This document shows positions 1 to 10,734 of a stretch of 64,000 nucleotides of DNA, in pieces; positions within the stretch are counted from its first letter, which is position 1, and each line of letters starts with the position of its first letter. The DNA lies in assembly GCF_016086655.4 (NCBI RefSeq), contig NC_052141.2, positions 4,216,001-4,280,000 on the forward strand. Reading direction: 5' to 3'. The notes beneath the pieces were generated by a model, which saw nothing but the letters and a program-made list of their open reading frames with translations, had not been told where the DNA came from and did not search any database. Made by a program: the position numbers and the translations under genes. This DNA comes from Lepeophtheirus salmonis (Eukaryota > Arthropoda > Copepoda > Siphonostomatoida > Caligidae).

Positions 1-209
1 TCTAAATGTATATTATATATTTCGAAAATCATATTCCAGGTATTATATATGGGTAAAGTAAAAGGTTACAAGTTCGAAGACCCGAATCCTTCCCGATGTC
101 ACTTATTTAATCTTCTAATATGATGTCTATGTCAGAAGAATTAAAGACGATGATTGACCACAAATGATGCCAAATCTTCCTCGTTATTTGAACCCCTAAC
201 ATACTACCA

Positions 210-570
210 TTCTACCATTTGGTGTCAAAAGTGGCCTTTCCACCATCACAAGGCTCTTTTTGTGTTTTTTTTTTTTTTTTTTTTTTTCGTCTGCACACTT
301 TTTTATAACTCTCTGGATAGTCTGGTGTGGAAGCCAGAGATATCTTGCAAGTTGCCTCATGGACTTGAGGGCTGCATTTTGTAACTCATCCGAGTCCAAT
401 TTGGCCTTTTTGATATAGTTTTTTTCCTCTCCAACGTTTCAGTTTTGCGGACGACGTAGACGGTGGTCTTAGAGACGCCCAACAGCTTGGAGTGCGCGAA
501 TGGAAATTCGTGCATCACATTCAAGTGTCCTTTTCTCGACTTGTACGTAAGCTAGAGAGCTCAGGTTTGT
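210..570 (-). pseudogene. Mariner-like transposase N-terminal remnant (family A, copy 1)
   Basis: Read on the minus strand, this resembles the N-terminal part of the mariner-like element at 31850-32420. It has the same MNV..EFPF.H start, the same KRAKLDSDEL-like segment and then LKSMR.LAR. It is broken by frameshifts and a long T-run near 266-288, and the C-terminal catalytic part is absent. The two copies match over about 350 bases. Confidence 0.6.
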
Positions 571-838
571 TCTGTTTTGAGAGTACGCTAAGTCAACAGT
601 TCGGTTCGAACTGTGGTACAACCTTTACGGTATACAGATCCATACAGTATACGTGTAAAAAGTTATTTTTTTTTAAATTGAATAAATGTAGTTTTTCAAG
701 TTTTTTCGATATTTTATTCTTTAGTAATAATTTTTTGTACAAATAAATTATTCCTAAATATATTTAACATATTTATAAAATAAACAGCTGATATTTTTGG
801 TTTATAATTTTTTTTTATATAAAAGATGAGTTCTAGAT
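570..838. other. No gene seen
   Basis: AT-rich spacer between two transposase remnants. No coding signal or clear repeat is visible. Confidence 0.5.
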
Positions 839-1190
839 TTAACAAGACTGATCAGCATTCACAATATCGCCAGCTGTCAAATCAATTGTTTTACTTCGTA
901 CAAATGTACCTGTAGTTACGAGGTATGGTGCAGCTAACTTGGAAACATTGGGAAATTTATCTAAATAATCCCTCCACATTCCACTGGGATTTTGTCAACT
1001 GGAATGCATTTCATCATTTTGGTAGTCATTATCTCTTTTTCCCTTTCTTTTGGATAATGTTTTATTTCGTTTGAGTCAGATTCGTATGCATCACCGAATA
1101 ATTTTGTCACGAAGGTGTTTATACTATGCAACAATACATCATTTATTTCAACCGTACAATGGAGTACTGTCGAATTAACTTCTTCAGGTT
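839..1190 (-). pseudogene. hAT-family transposase C-terminal remnant
   Basis: On the minus strand, 839-979 reads MWRDYLDKFPNVSKLAAPYL, then VTTGTFVRSKTIDLTAGDIV and NADQSC. This is the hAT dimerisation-domain pattern: W..(Y)...FP.LSKLA..YL followed by S...FS.AG.IV...RS.L. The preceding minus-strand bases continue with charged coding-like sequence in a shifted frame, the shift falling near 985-995 (NPSGMW joins the two). A stop follows directly. It is a dead fragment; no terminal repeats were found nearby. Confidence 0.6.
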
Positions 1191-2869
1191 TAAAAATAAA
1201 ATATCCAAAATTGTTATAATATGAAAAATTTTAATTAGTGATAATATATATACCACACCGAGATTAAAAACGTACCCAACCAAACCCTGCACCGTACAAG
1301 CCTTTTTTATAGTGGATATAATTTATTGTACAAACCCAGATAAAATAGTAGCAAAAATTGAATAAAGTGTGGAGAATTTTCTCTTTGCTGGTGTCCATCT
1401 TTAAACAATCCCAAAACTGTTTAAGAAGCCTTTGAAGTATGAAATCTTATCCTTGTAGCGCCGTCTCATTTATACAACGCGAGATACACATGATTAAAGC
1501 CATCTATTTGGAAAATAATGGATTCCCTCTTAAAACACCTATTGTTACTACAAGACAGTATTATTATTTCACCGCAAGGTGGCACCACTCTCTCTCTCTC
1601 ACTTTGATTACTAACTAATATAAGTAAACAAGGATTATGCCCCATTAAATAATAAAGACTCCTCAAGTTGTCAACTCAAAAAAGAAAGAAAAAATAAGCG
1701 AAGTAATAAATGCAACCGCTTAGCATCTCTATTTGCGACAATAATAAAAACGGTAATTGAGTATTATATGCCCCAGATATATTTCATTAGTCATAAATAA
1801 TCAAAACATTTTCCCCGCAAATTATCCTATGTAAGTAGAACCCCATAAATAATTACTTCAACGTCAATGACCTTTCTTTGAAGAATATTTAAAGAAAGAG
1901 GTATACCGCGAAAAAAAATATCTCCCTATTTTCCCTATAGACTATGAGGTCAAAATATCTTAATGATGAACTCACCCATAATTATGTATGTTTGTAAATA
2001 GATGGATTGACTAATCATTTTATTCAGAAGAGAAAGTATTTTCCTCGATTGCATTTCTAAGAAATTCTTTCTTGTTTTTAAAAAGAAACTCCTTCAATTT
2101 TGATTTATTTTTGTTTTTCAAAAGAATATCTTTATGAGACAATACTTATTACTTAAGATATTTGTATATGTTTCTTGAGAAACTGTTGATAGGATGTGTA
2201 ACAACAAAAGGGATTATTGATTGATGTACCTGAGAAATAACAATGTTTTGAGTCATTCATTTATCCCACCCCCATCCCAAATTTCCTAAAAACTTCATTC
2301 TTCAATTTTTTCCCCAATTAATTTTCTATTTCCTCAATTCCCTTACATTTTTTTAAAACCAAAAAACATAGTGTTTTCCTATTTGTGTATGTTTCATACT
2401 GTTTTTTGTCATAAATGCCTTAAATTTCAGCCTTATTTTTGATATTACAGTAATAAAGGTTAGTAGAAGAGTCTGGCTTCCGAATCCCTGCAGGAGAAAA
2501 AAACAGTTTTACTTTTATTAATTATGAATGTGGGAATATTTTTCATTGGACTTATGAATGACATCAATTATTTTAATCAACTGACGCTCATTGTTGGCTT
2601 CGATAAATAATGTGATATTATCCCCATAAGTGTCAAGTAAATGTTTAGAATTGAATTAAGAAATTCCATAGCCCCTATATCTCCTGCGCAGAGATATACA
2701 AAATTCTTCAATTGTGGCAATAAATAACAAAGATCCTGCGGGACAAATTTGCTTGCATCTCCTTTTAAGAAGAAGAATAGGCTCACTTACACAACTATTG
2801 ATCTTGTTTGTAGATTTTTTCAAAAAGAAATTCCAAAAACTTTATTTTTTAGTGAACAGCTGCTGCAAA
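1191..2869. other. No gene seen
   Basis: AT-rich non-coding sequence. Open frames here are short and low-complexity. No transposon ends were recognised. Confidence 0.5.
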
Positions 2870-3004
2870 AAGTTACTAAAATGTATTTTTTTTTTTTTTT
2901 TCTTGATAGTTATTTTAGATTTTTGAAAATTTATTAGTTTTTGCGAAGAACAGGCCCTCCCCCCTCCAAAAAATAATAATATTATTCCTGCGGACGCTCC
3001 CGTG
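2870..3004. repeat. Right-end fragment of the CAGGGGCGTCCGCAGG element
   Basis: The stretch ends with TCCTGCGGACGCTCCCGTG, matching the right terminus of the AT-rich element family best preserved at 63236-63826. The left part is low-complexity A/T with a T-run at 2887-2901. The left end was not located. Confidence 0.5.
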
Positions 3005-3360
3005 TGATCAAATTTGGCTTGCATTTTATTGATATGAATATGTATAGTAAATACAAATTAAATAGGAATAATGATTAAAATATATATCAAAATAGAAAAA
3101 AATAACCCTAAAATATGAACATTCAAATAATCTGACGATAAGAAAGAAAACGCTGGTCCTTTGATACGAATTTCTATTCAAGTCATAGTAATAATAATTA
3201 ATTATTACTCGTAGATATAATTATAATTGGAATAAAAGAGAACAAAAATAAGATGCTATGCTTCAAATAAAAAGATGGCGGATTTCCTAGGCAGAAATGG
3301 AATCTTAATACATGACGCGTCAACATAACAAATGAACCTTGAACACAAATCGAGAAAAGG

Positions 3361-3595
3361 TAGCGTTGTTAGGGTCCTTATTTAGGATTGAAAACTGACA
3401 TCCCATTAAGTTTAGTCTCGGTCCTTAAAGTGATAAAGTCTGGTCCTTCATGACGTCACTCAACTGTATTTTTCTTTTTTAAATTAGTCCTAGCAGTGGA
3501 GAGCCTTAAAGATCAGTCTCAAGGATTGATAGGATCAGTTCTAAAACTATAGTGAACCGAATAAATAAGGATCGACACAACATTAAGAAAAGGAG
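3361..3595. repeat. GGTCCTTATTTA inverted-repeat element, full-length copy
   Basis: A 235-base element with inverted ends: it starts near TAGCGTTGTTAGGGTCCTTA and ends AATAAGGATCGACACAACATTA. The interior is rich in GGTCC/AGTCC words that can fold back. Further copies lie at 13635-13864, 14905-15100 and 55107-55319. It looks like a small non-autonomous DNA element. Confidence 0.7.
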
Positions 3596-3604
3596 GAAAT
3601 CCCA

Positions 3605-3895
3605 AATATTTTATAGAAGGTGCTCAGTACTTTGCCCTAAAGCCATTTTGCTCCAAGGATATTTTTCCAGAATATTTAAATAAATGATATTTAGACCTTG
3701 ATATTTTTGTTTTTTTGCTTGTAATTGATGCTCTCTTTGAATTTTAGATCAAAATATGAAATATTTCTTACTTTAAAAAACATTGGAAGGTTGTTATGAG
3801 GAAAAAGCAGGGATGTTCAGTGGTCGTTATGATCCACAATGTGTCAAAAGAAGATGCAGTTGGTAGTAGTGAGGCAAAACACTAAAAGCCGCCTC
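3605..3895. repeat. Fragment of the GCAAAA/TTTTGCC element
   Basis: The left part (TTTGCCCTAAAGCCATTTTG, then CCAAGGATATTT) and the right part (TGTGTCAAAAGAAGATG...GAGGCAAAACAC) match the two ends of the 25555-26990 copy. About 1.1 kb of the middle is absent here. Confidence 0.5.
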
Positions 3896-4054
3896 TTCTT
3901 AAGACACATCCTGGATGATAAATAAATTGAAATAATTGTTCATGCCACATAATAACTTTTTCGTAATAATGATCATGTCTAATGGTGATTGATAACGGAG
4001 AGCCGAGCAGTGAATAGCACTCATGCAAAATAGTTTAACGGGAAAGAAACCGGA

Positions 4055-4690
4055 TTATTTTCATATAGGTTGCTTGGTACTTTTGCTTCAGGGATAGTTC
4101 ACCTCAATATATACATAAATGATGTATTTAATTCTCTATAGTAAATTATTAGTGGAAATTAAACTTCACTTTGAATTTTTAATCAAAATATGTAATGTGT
4201 ATCACAATAAAATGAATTAATTGCTTGTTTTATGTTGGTATAATGATGGAAATATGCTCCTGTCCAATACTATGTTTGTTTGTTAATCCATGAGTATTTT
4301 CTAAAAGGTTTTTATCGATCATGTATACTGATAATTAATAAAGAAGAAGTGATTAGTACTTTTACGATTCCAATCATTACTGTTTTTGTTAATTTTTCGT
4401 ATATTACTAATTTTTTGTCTCTGGTTCGGATTCATTATATAGTGAGATTTAGTTGGTGTATGCATTGACATTTTGGGGCATAGTTTCATGATTTTTCCAA
4501 CAGAAAACAAACATTTAATGCATTTTATAGCAATACACATTTTAATAATAAAGGAACATCAATTTTAATCATAAGTAAAGAATTACAACATATTAATCTC
4601 ATTTATTTAAATGTTAAGGTGAAATATCCTTGAGGCAAAAGGGTTTAAGGCAACTTGTCCGGAGGCAAAAAAGTTTAAGGCGAACGATCC
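4055..4690. repeat. Foldback element with long inverted arms
   Basis: The left arm (about 4060-4245) begins TACTTTTGCTTCAGGGATAG and ends TTGCTTGTTTTATGTTGG. The right arm (about 4490-4690), read in reverse complement, has the same order: TTTTGCCTCAAGGATATTT through TGTTTGTTTTCTGTTGG. The centre (about 4330-4470) is the reverse complement of sequence near 26750-26850. Related ends occur at 25565, 43545 and 44690. Confidence 0.6.
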
Positions 4691-5260
4691 TAGCGCCTTC
4701 ATCAAAATATTTATTTGAATAATTACTCAAATTTGTGGGATGAATTAAAATATATATTACTCAGACCTTTTATTTGATTTTAGAGACGTATATTGGCTTG
4801 GATATGGCCCTTTTCAAATGATTTAAATTCATTCTTATATTGTGAGACGATCACTTTTGACAACGCTAAGAGTGCAATTAATAAGATTAATTTGTTGATG
4901 TCAATTGATGAATATTCATCAATGAATACAAATGTTGCTTTTATATTGAGGGGCCACATATTTAATACTGCAGGGATCTTCCACAAAATGAGGGAATGCC
5001 TTCTCCATCCCATCTCCAGTATCTTCCACATCACGACACTTCATCATTTGTGTATATGTGTTTGCATGTTTGAAAGTGGCGGGATACTTATTATAATAAT
5101 TTATACATATTCCTACAACAGATTCTACTATAGACGTATTCCCTGAGCAAGTCAGGCATCTGATAACTAAACCATTAATTAAAGACACTAATCCGACTGA
5201 TTTACATAGACAAAGATTTACAATAGATAAATAAATCTATATTCATTTAAAATATATATA
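4690..5260. repeat. Partial unit of the 350-base-class satellite
   Basis: It shares the phrases ATATGGCCCTTTTCAAA, GTGAGACGATCACTTTTGAC, AGTGCAATTAATAAG and TTGATGTCAATTGATGAATA with the arrays at 32560-33460 and 59790-62550. Confidence 0.5.
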
Positions 5261-5436
5261 CTATGTTGTATTCTTCACCAACTGTTTGTGGATCGTCAAA
5301 AAGGTAGGCTTTAGGTACAGAAGCCAGAGAGAGAGAGAACAAAGAAGTGGGAAAAAGAATCCAGGTGCCAGATCCATGGGCAGGAGAGAAAGTTGTAGCT
5401 GTAGCTGTCATTGCATGTCTGTCGTTTCCTAGTTCC

Positions 5437-5442
5437 TTTATT
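5437..5442 (-). terminator. Likely polyadenylation signal of SCaMC
   Basis: On the minus strand AATAAA lies about 230 bases past the SCaMC stop codon. It is the first canonical hexamer I see, so a 3' UTR of roughly 250 bases is inferred. This AT-rich genome throws up many chance hexamers. Confidence 0.4.
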
Positions 5443-5669
5443 AGAAATAAATTGATACTCCTTCAAGGCTCCCTCTCAACTCTTATATATATAAGTACGA
5501 AAATACATTCATGCACTAACAAATCCTTTCTACCTTCCGACAGGACATCTGGTTCTACAAATCAAAGGATATGAAAGCGATGGATGATCGAGTAAAAGTA
5601 GTAATAGTACTGAGAATTTAGTGGGTGAAAGAATGAATAAAGCGAACGAATGAAAGAACGGATTTGTTT

Positions 5670-5863
5670 CTACGTCATTTGTGCTCCCAGATAACCGATA
5701 GTCCTTTCATACACATAGTATGAGATGGAGACGGCAGGAGCAACTTTGCAGAAATTGGCAATGATTCCACGATAGAGTCCTTTGACGCCCTCATTCCTAA
5801 TAGTATATTTGAACAATCCAATCATTCGGGTTTGTTCTTTCGGAAGGTTTAGATTGAGTCCAG
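5670..5863 (-). CDS. SCaMC: SCaMC terminal exon with stop codon
   Basis: This final exon of 194 bases completes the third carrier repeat. The translation runs GLNLNLPKEQTRMIGLFKY, then GVKGLYRGIIANFCKVAPAV, then SISYYVYERTIGYLGAQMT and a TAG stop at 5670-5672. The GLYRG...N..KV.PAVSISY block is the family-typical last amphipathic helix and sixth transmembrane helix. The acceptor is ctttttcag. The phase (two bases completing Ala) fits the previous exon exactly. The protein ends soon after the last helix, as in other members. The intron upstream (5864-6807) carries an internally deleted mariner at 5971-6722. Confidence 0.93.
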
Positions 5864-5970
5864 CTGAAAAAGAATAATAATAGATTAGTAATGCCTGGCA
5901 AGAGTGTCAATAATTTCCATCATTTGCCCCCTCCCCCTCCCCAAAAGATCAATTTATTTTTTTAAATATA

Positions 5971-6722
5971 CAGCGTGCGGTCATCTTTTAACAACAAACT
6001 TTGAGCACCTACAACTGCCACATGTGCGCAGGTAGGACGTTGTTTGTTGTTTTTCGGCTAGCCAGAAGTCTTTGGTGTCAGTTAAAAGACAGCATCGATC
6101 AACAAAGTGTTTATTCAACAATCGTGGAATAGGCGATCCGCCCCGTACGAGACAATGTTGAGATTACAAACTGCTTAAAAACCTGGACAAGTCCTTTGTT
6201 TGGAGAGTCTGGAGGTGATTATGTATCAACAGCAAAGAGATACTGTTCACAAGATAAGTTCAGACTGCCGGCGTGATCAGGATTTCATTTCAAATTTGCA
6301 AAAATCATTGATGATGGGCCATTCAAATCGATATGGCTCATTGCCAGAGATCTCAACTGCACTAAATATGTGTGGCAGATACTTTGTCTGGCAACTCTGC
6401 TCCATGCCACACAACAAAGAAAACTTTGACCTGGATGTAAGAATTTTTATGTGAATTTGTTGGACACAGTGTTTGGCCTCTTAGCTCACCAGATCTGAAC
6501 CCTATAGAATTATTTGTCTAGGGAGCAGTTGAGCGTCACATTACCAGATCCTCCTCCAACACAAAATCTGAGCTGATGTGCTCGAGGTCGAGTTGAGGCT
6601 CTCATATTGAATAATATATATTTTCTTTATTCATTGTTTTATTTTAAAGTCGGATGATAAGTGTAGGAGAAAATCCACCTTAAAAAATATCGTGTTAGTT
6701 GTTAAATAGAGGTCGCACACTG
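5971..6722 (+). mobile_element. Internally deleted mariner-like element in a SCaMC intron (family B, copy 1)
   Basis: The ends are inverted repeats: left TACAGCGTGCGGTCATCTTT, right (reverse complement) TACAGTGTGCGACCTCTATT, followed on both sides by TTAACAAC. The target is TA. Inside, decayed transposase words include a degenerate N-terminal region and SSPDLNPIELFVWGAVERH, the last catalytic-Asp region of mariner transposases. At about 750 bases it is far shorter than an intact mariner (about 1.3 kb), so it cannot encode an enzyme. A second copy of the family is at 47090-47535, reversed. Confidence 0.8.
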
Positions 6723-6752
6723 TATTTATGATAAAAAATTTGTTTGGAGCTA

Positions 6753-6754
6753 AG

Positions 6755-6786
<32 letters not shown>

Positions 6787-6800
6787 AAGAAAGAAAGAGG
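6753..6800. repeat. GA-rich microsatellite beside a SCaMC splice donor
   Basis: A (GA)n run passes into GAAA repeats and ends about eight bases from the donor of the exon at 6808-6961. On the sense strand this is a CT/TTTC run right after the donor. Confidence 0.85.
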
Positions 6801-6807
6801 AACACAC

Positions 6808-6961
6808 CTTGGGATTGAAGTTTTGTTCTGACTAGAGCAAGTGGATATGCTGCAAGTTGTCCACAACAACTACTAAACGTTCCACAAGATAGCAAAATAA
6901 ATGCAGGGGGCGAGGAGTCTTCAGTGCTACTGTACTTATTTAAATAGTGGATTTTGAGAGT
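6808..6961 (-). CDS. SCaMC: SCaMC exon: third carrier repeat, first half
   Basis: This 154-base exon encodes 51 codons plus one base. It starts with TLKIHYLNKYSSTEDSS, continues through FILLSCGTFSSCCGQLAAYP, and ends in LALVRTKLQSQ. The last part is the third carrier signature, PLALVR, where the SCaMC family has Ala in place of the usual acidic residue. The acceptor is tttcag, and the donor CCCAAG|gtgtgt is somewhat weak. The leftover G pairs with CT at the start of the next exon to give Ala. A GA-rich microsatellite begins only a few bases into the downstream intron, next to the donor. The linker before the helix, rich in Ser, Asp and Pro, varies in this family. Confidence 0.92.
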
Positions 6962-7194
6962 CTGAAAGAAAAGAAAGCATAATTTAGATAATTAATTCAT
7001 TAAACTATACAACTTAAATGACAAATTATTAAGAAATATACAGTGAAAGAAATAAGTATTTCATCCTTTGGAGACTAAGAAAGTTTGTCCACTGATATGG
7101 AATTTAACTGGGACTGAGGTTCGTCGAAGACTGGCCAGACCCCTTAACAGGTGGGTTTTTTTTTTGGCTTTTTTCTAGAAATTTTATAGGTCAC

Positions 7195-7531
7195 TCAAAA
7201 AAAGGTGTAAAATGTTTAGTTGTTTAAAAAAAAAAAAAAAAAAAAAAACGCCCATCAAATTATTTAGCAGAGCAAAAAATTTAATATTTGAAACTATTTT
7301 ACAAAAATCTATTTTTTTTTTTTTGTGGATAACAGTGAATTTTTGAAATTTTTCCGAAAAAATTCATATTTTTTAAGAATAACCATTGTTTTTTGAAATT
7401 TTTTGTGAATGTTTTTTTTTTTAAATATTTTAATATCGAAATTGTATATTTGAAATTTAACTTAGGATTTTTTTTCAAATTAATTCAAAAAACCAAGCCC
7501 CTCTAAAATATAATCCTATGGCCACCCCTGA
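7195..7531. repeat. AT-rich element, right end of the CAGGGGCGTCC family
   Basis: A core of TTTTTGAAATTTTT-type words ends with CCAAGCCCCTCTAAAATATA then GGCCACCCCTG. This resembles the end of the 186-base copy at 34325-34509. The left end is eroded. An A-run is present at 7226-7247. Confidence 0.5.
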
Positions 7532-7859
7532 TAGCAAAATTGTGGTTTTTTTTTTAAATTATTTAATATATTAAAGAATCAGAATCGGCAGCACTAATTT
7601 TTACTAGGATCGTATCGGAATCGATATTTTTTATTGAATCCTCCCATCACTACTTATTATACAGTAGATTTAATTATTCGGATCTTACACATATTTTTTC
7701 AAAGGGAAATTAATTAAACAGCACCTATTAGAAATGGTTCTTCTGTTATTTGTATATGAGTAAGATATGTTTCGAAGCTCAAGTCATAGTTAAACTTTAA
7801 GCTCAAATCGATATGGGTTATCCTTGTTCAAGAAGAAAATGTCATAAATCTGCATATAT

Positions 7860-8445
7860 ATATATAGAGTTTGTGTATATGTGTCCTAAAGATGTGCCCA
7901 CACAGTGTTAGGCCTATGAGTCTGAAACCTAGAATAGGCCCCTATTTAGAACCTGTTCAAACTAAGACAGGCTTATTCTATACCCAAAACATAGCAATTG
8001 TTTTTCGGACGTCAAAGAGACGAGATAGCGGCTTGAGTTATAAATCAAAAAGTGAATCAAAAACAACTACAAAATAAGGACGATTTCTAAAATTATTCAA
8101 AATCAAAAAAGTTATGGAAAAAAAAAAATCGGTGAAAATTGCAGTTTCGTTTATTGTTTTTAGGCGCTAAAAAAAATGTATTTCCAATGGAATATTGGAT
8201 TCGTAGATTAAATAAAGTACCCAAAAAATCGTGGTAGGTTTGTGTTCCTCTTTACAATGCCAATAAATGCTATTAACTTTTTTCACACAAATTTGTACTA
8301 AACAGTTTTTTGCAAATTTCTTCGCGAATTTCGATAGGTCAATTTTTTGACATCTCATCTAGACAAATTTTTATGCGTATAAGTTGATATGCTATTTGAA
8401 GTTTATAACACAATTTTTTTTTTTAAATTCATAATAATAAATTTT
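7860..8445. repeat. 800-base interspersed repeat, copy 1 (internally deleted)
   Basis: Shares ordered blocks with 40630-41470: GTGCCCACAC...GGCCTA, AAAGAGAC, TCAAAATCAAAAAAG, ATCGGTGAAAATTGCA, ATCGTGGTAGGT, GTTCCTCTTTACAATGC. About 240 bases present in the other copy are missing here. Neither copy has a coding frame. It lies in the SCaMC intron between 6962 and 8618. Confidence 0.7.
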
Positions 8446-8618
8446 ATATAATATACAGTCGCTATATTATAATGCTTGCCCACACCAAACATGTATAAAA
8501 AATGACATTCAACATTGTCAATGTGATTTTCAGCTCCGTCCTTGGCCAAAACAAGTCGAGTAACCCTTTGCTAGTATATATATTAAATATTTCTGAAACA
8601 CTTCATCCCACGACTTAC

Positions 8619-9209
8619 TTCATAAATGGTGAGATCAATGCCTGCATAGGGCAGAATCCCCAAAAGATTTGGCACATAACCCCTATAGAATCCACGAATT
8701 CCATCTGTATGTAATAACTTCCGTACACAACAAAATATCCCCTTGTACTCATTCGTCTTCCGAAGCGCAAACCTCGTTTTCAGCACTTCCAAAGGATAAA
8801 TGGCGGATTGGGATATTCCCCCAGCAGCAGAGCCGGCAATGAGACGTTCGTGCGTAGCAAAGTCCCTTTCCTCATCAGGTCCCTTGATTCGATTTTTGAT
8901 CCAATCATAGGCACCAAATTTGAGAGCGGACTCAGGAGCAATTTTAATTACGTTGACCCCATTTCCACGCCAGAGTCCACGAACACCACCCTCTTTGAAC
9001 ATGTAGACAAAGGCTTCCTTCATAGTATAGGATTTTCGTCCCCCATGTACCTGTAGAATGATTTTTAATCGATCCAACGGTGCAGTACATGTTCGCGAGA
9101 CTGCGCCGGCACAGCCTCCAGCAACGAGATGGCGCCACCACATTCCTGATAAATATTCTTCAGGAGTGAAATCATCAGGTACACCAAGATCCTCACCCAG
9201 GTCCAAATA
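8619..9209 (-). CDS. SCaMC: SCaMC main carrier exon: calcium-regulated mitochondrial ATP-Mg/phosphate carrier
   Basis: The encoded family exchanges ATP-Mg for phosphate across the mitochondrial inner membrane, and cytosolic calcium activates it through N-terminal EF-hands. This 591-base, phase-0 exon gives 197 residues covering the first two mitochondrial-carrier repeats. Visible signatures are WWRHLVAGG, the carrier motif PLDRLK (first repeat), RGNGVNVIKIAPESALKF, HERLIAGS, the second carrier motif PLEVLKTR, and YVPNLLGILPYAGIDLTIYE. The WWRHLVAGG...SRTCTAPLDRLK stretch separates SCaMC proteins (vertebrate SLC25A23/24/25, fly SCaMC) from other carriers. The acceptor is cttttag and the donor GAA|gtaagt. 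No stop codon interrupts it. The next exon resumes with TLK, giving the expected YETLK sequence. Which vertebrate paralogue is closest cannot be decided; invertebrates often have one gene. Confidence 0.95.
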
Positions 9210-9481
9210 CTAAAAGATAAATAAATAAATATGAATTAATTGCTCATGACTCACACTTTTTTTAAAAGTATATATAACTTAATAATCTGCTAAATATTAG
9301 TACTTTCATTAGTTATTTCTCCTTATTTTGAAAATTCAAACGTATTAGCGACCAAAGAGCTCTATAGTATTGATAGTGATCAAAGTTAAGCCAGTATAAC
9401 GTCTTTCAATGTTGACAAATATATCTTTTCTTTTTGATTTAAGCACACGAGGTTTTTAGACAACTTTCATATGCCTAATAT

Positions 9482-9757
9482 CAGGGGAGTCCGAAGGATG
9501 TGCCCTTCCCCTAAATTAAGGATTTTTTGCTTTTTACTAGAATTTTTTCCCCGAGCATTAAAATTTAATATTTGAAATTTTCTGTGAATAGATATGGATT
9601 TTTGATATTTAAAAAATATATATATAATATTTGAAGTTTGATTTTTTTATTTTTTTTTTTAATAGCTATGCATTTTTGAAATTATTTTCATAAAACTTTA
9701 ATTTTCTGATTATTTTTTCAAAAAAACTCCAAAAACCAAGCAATTTATATTTAGTAA
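9482..9757. repeat. AT-rich element of the CAGGGGCGTCC family
   Basis: The left end CAGGGGAGTCCGAAGGATG resembles the family terminus. The core is made of diverged AAATTTTT and TTTTTGAAATT words and ends CCAAAAACCAAGCAATTTAT. The right inverted end is eroded. Confidence 0.5.
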
Positions 9758-9974
9758 GGTAACACCGTACAGTTATAAAGTGGTTAAGATTGACATAAAA
9801 TAAACTCACTGATGGATATCTACGAGGACTTATATATTCGTTTTAGTCAGGTCTAGTGTTAGAACCGATCCTACCGGTCATTGGAATCAATCTTTAATGC
9901 TAACAGTACTGAAACTGATTAGTGAGTGTAACAAATGAAAAACAGAGAGTAACTACAAGCATTTATGAAGTTTT

Positions 9975-10060
9975 TACCTTTTATATTATTAAAGCAAAGT
10001 TTGATTGTTCATCGATACCTAATAACTCTGGGCAATGCCGGGTACTACTTCTAGCTTGTG
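9975..10060 (+). repeat. Short repeat with Helitron-like 3' end
   Basis: Contains ATATTATTAAAGCAAAGTTT, a short spacer, then GGGCAATGCCGGGTACTACT and TCTAG. A GGCAATGCC hairpin just before a CTAG-type end resembles Helitron 3' termini. Related copies lie near 40190-40265 (minus), 58160-58235 (plus) and 62770-62860 (minus). Confidence 0.35.
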
Positions 10061-10513
10061 ATAAAATAGATACAATATATTATATATTTTTTTGTAAATT
10101 GATTTTTTGAATGGAATATTGGGCATTTTTTTATAATTCAATAAATGGTTTAGACTCCAAAAATAGCCAATCAAAATTATACATAAAATATGTCGATACA
10201 TATTTGGATAGAATAAATATTTTCCTCTAGGGATTCAAGGTTCCATGTAAGTAGGTTCAAACTCAATGTCATTTGTACTTAAATATTTTTGGTGTGTTAA
10301 CATCAAAATAACCTTGAACAGAAATCAATTTTACATAATATACAGATTTAATATTGTTTTTTTAAAAGTTGAAATTAAACGTATTATAAATGAAAAAAAA
10401 AATAAAAAATGAATAAAAGTAATTGGTACCTGATAAAAGATGGAAGTTACGAAAATATTATTTTGTTGTAGTATCAAAAATAAGTTGAACATGAAAATGA
10501 ATATAGTTGTGAT

Positions 10514-10640
10514 TAGTGTTGTGATGGTCCTTATTTATAACTCAGGACGCAGACCAGTCCAGTCCAGTTCCAACCAGTCCAGTTCTACTTGTAGGCCTTA
10601 AAGAAGGTAAAATCGATCCCTCGCTACGTTACCTGGAGAG
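10514..10640. repeat. Partial GGTCCTTATTTA element
   Basis: The left terminus TAGTGTTGTGATGGTCCTTA is followed by runs of CCAGTCCAGT. The right half is missing. Confidence 0.6.
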
Positions 10641-10734
10641 TTTTTTTTTCCTTTTTTAATCATTCTATTATATAACAGAATAAATTAAATAACTCAGTTT
10701 ATATTGTATTTTAATAGAGAATAATACAGGGTTA

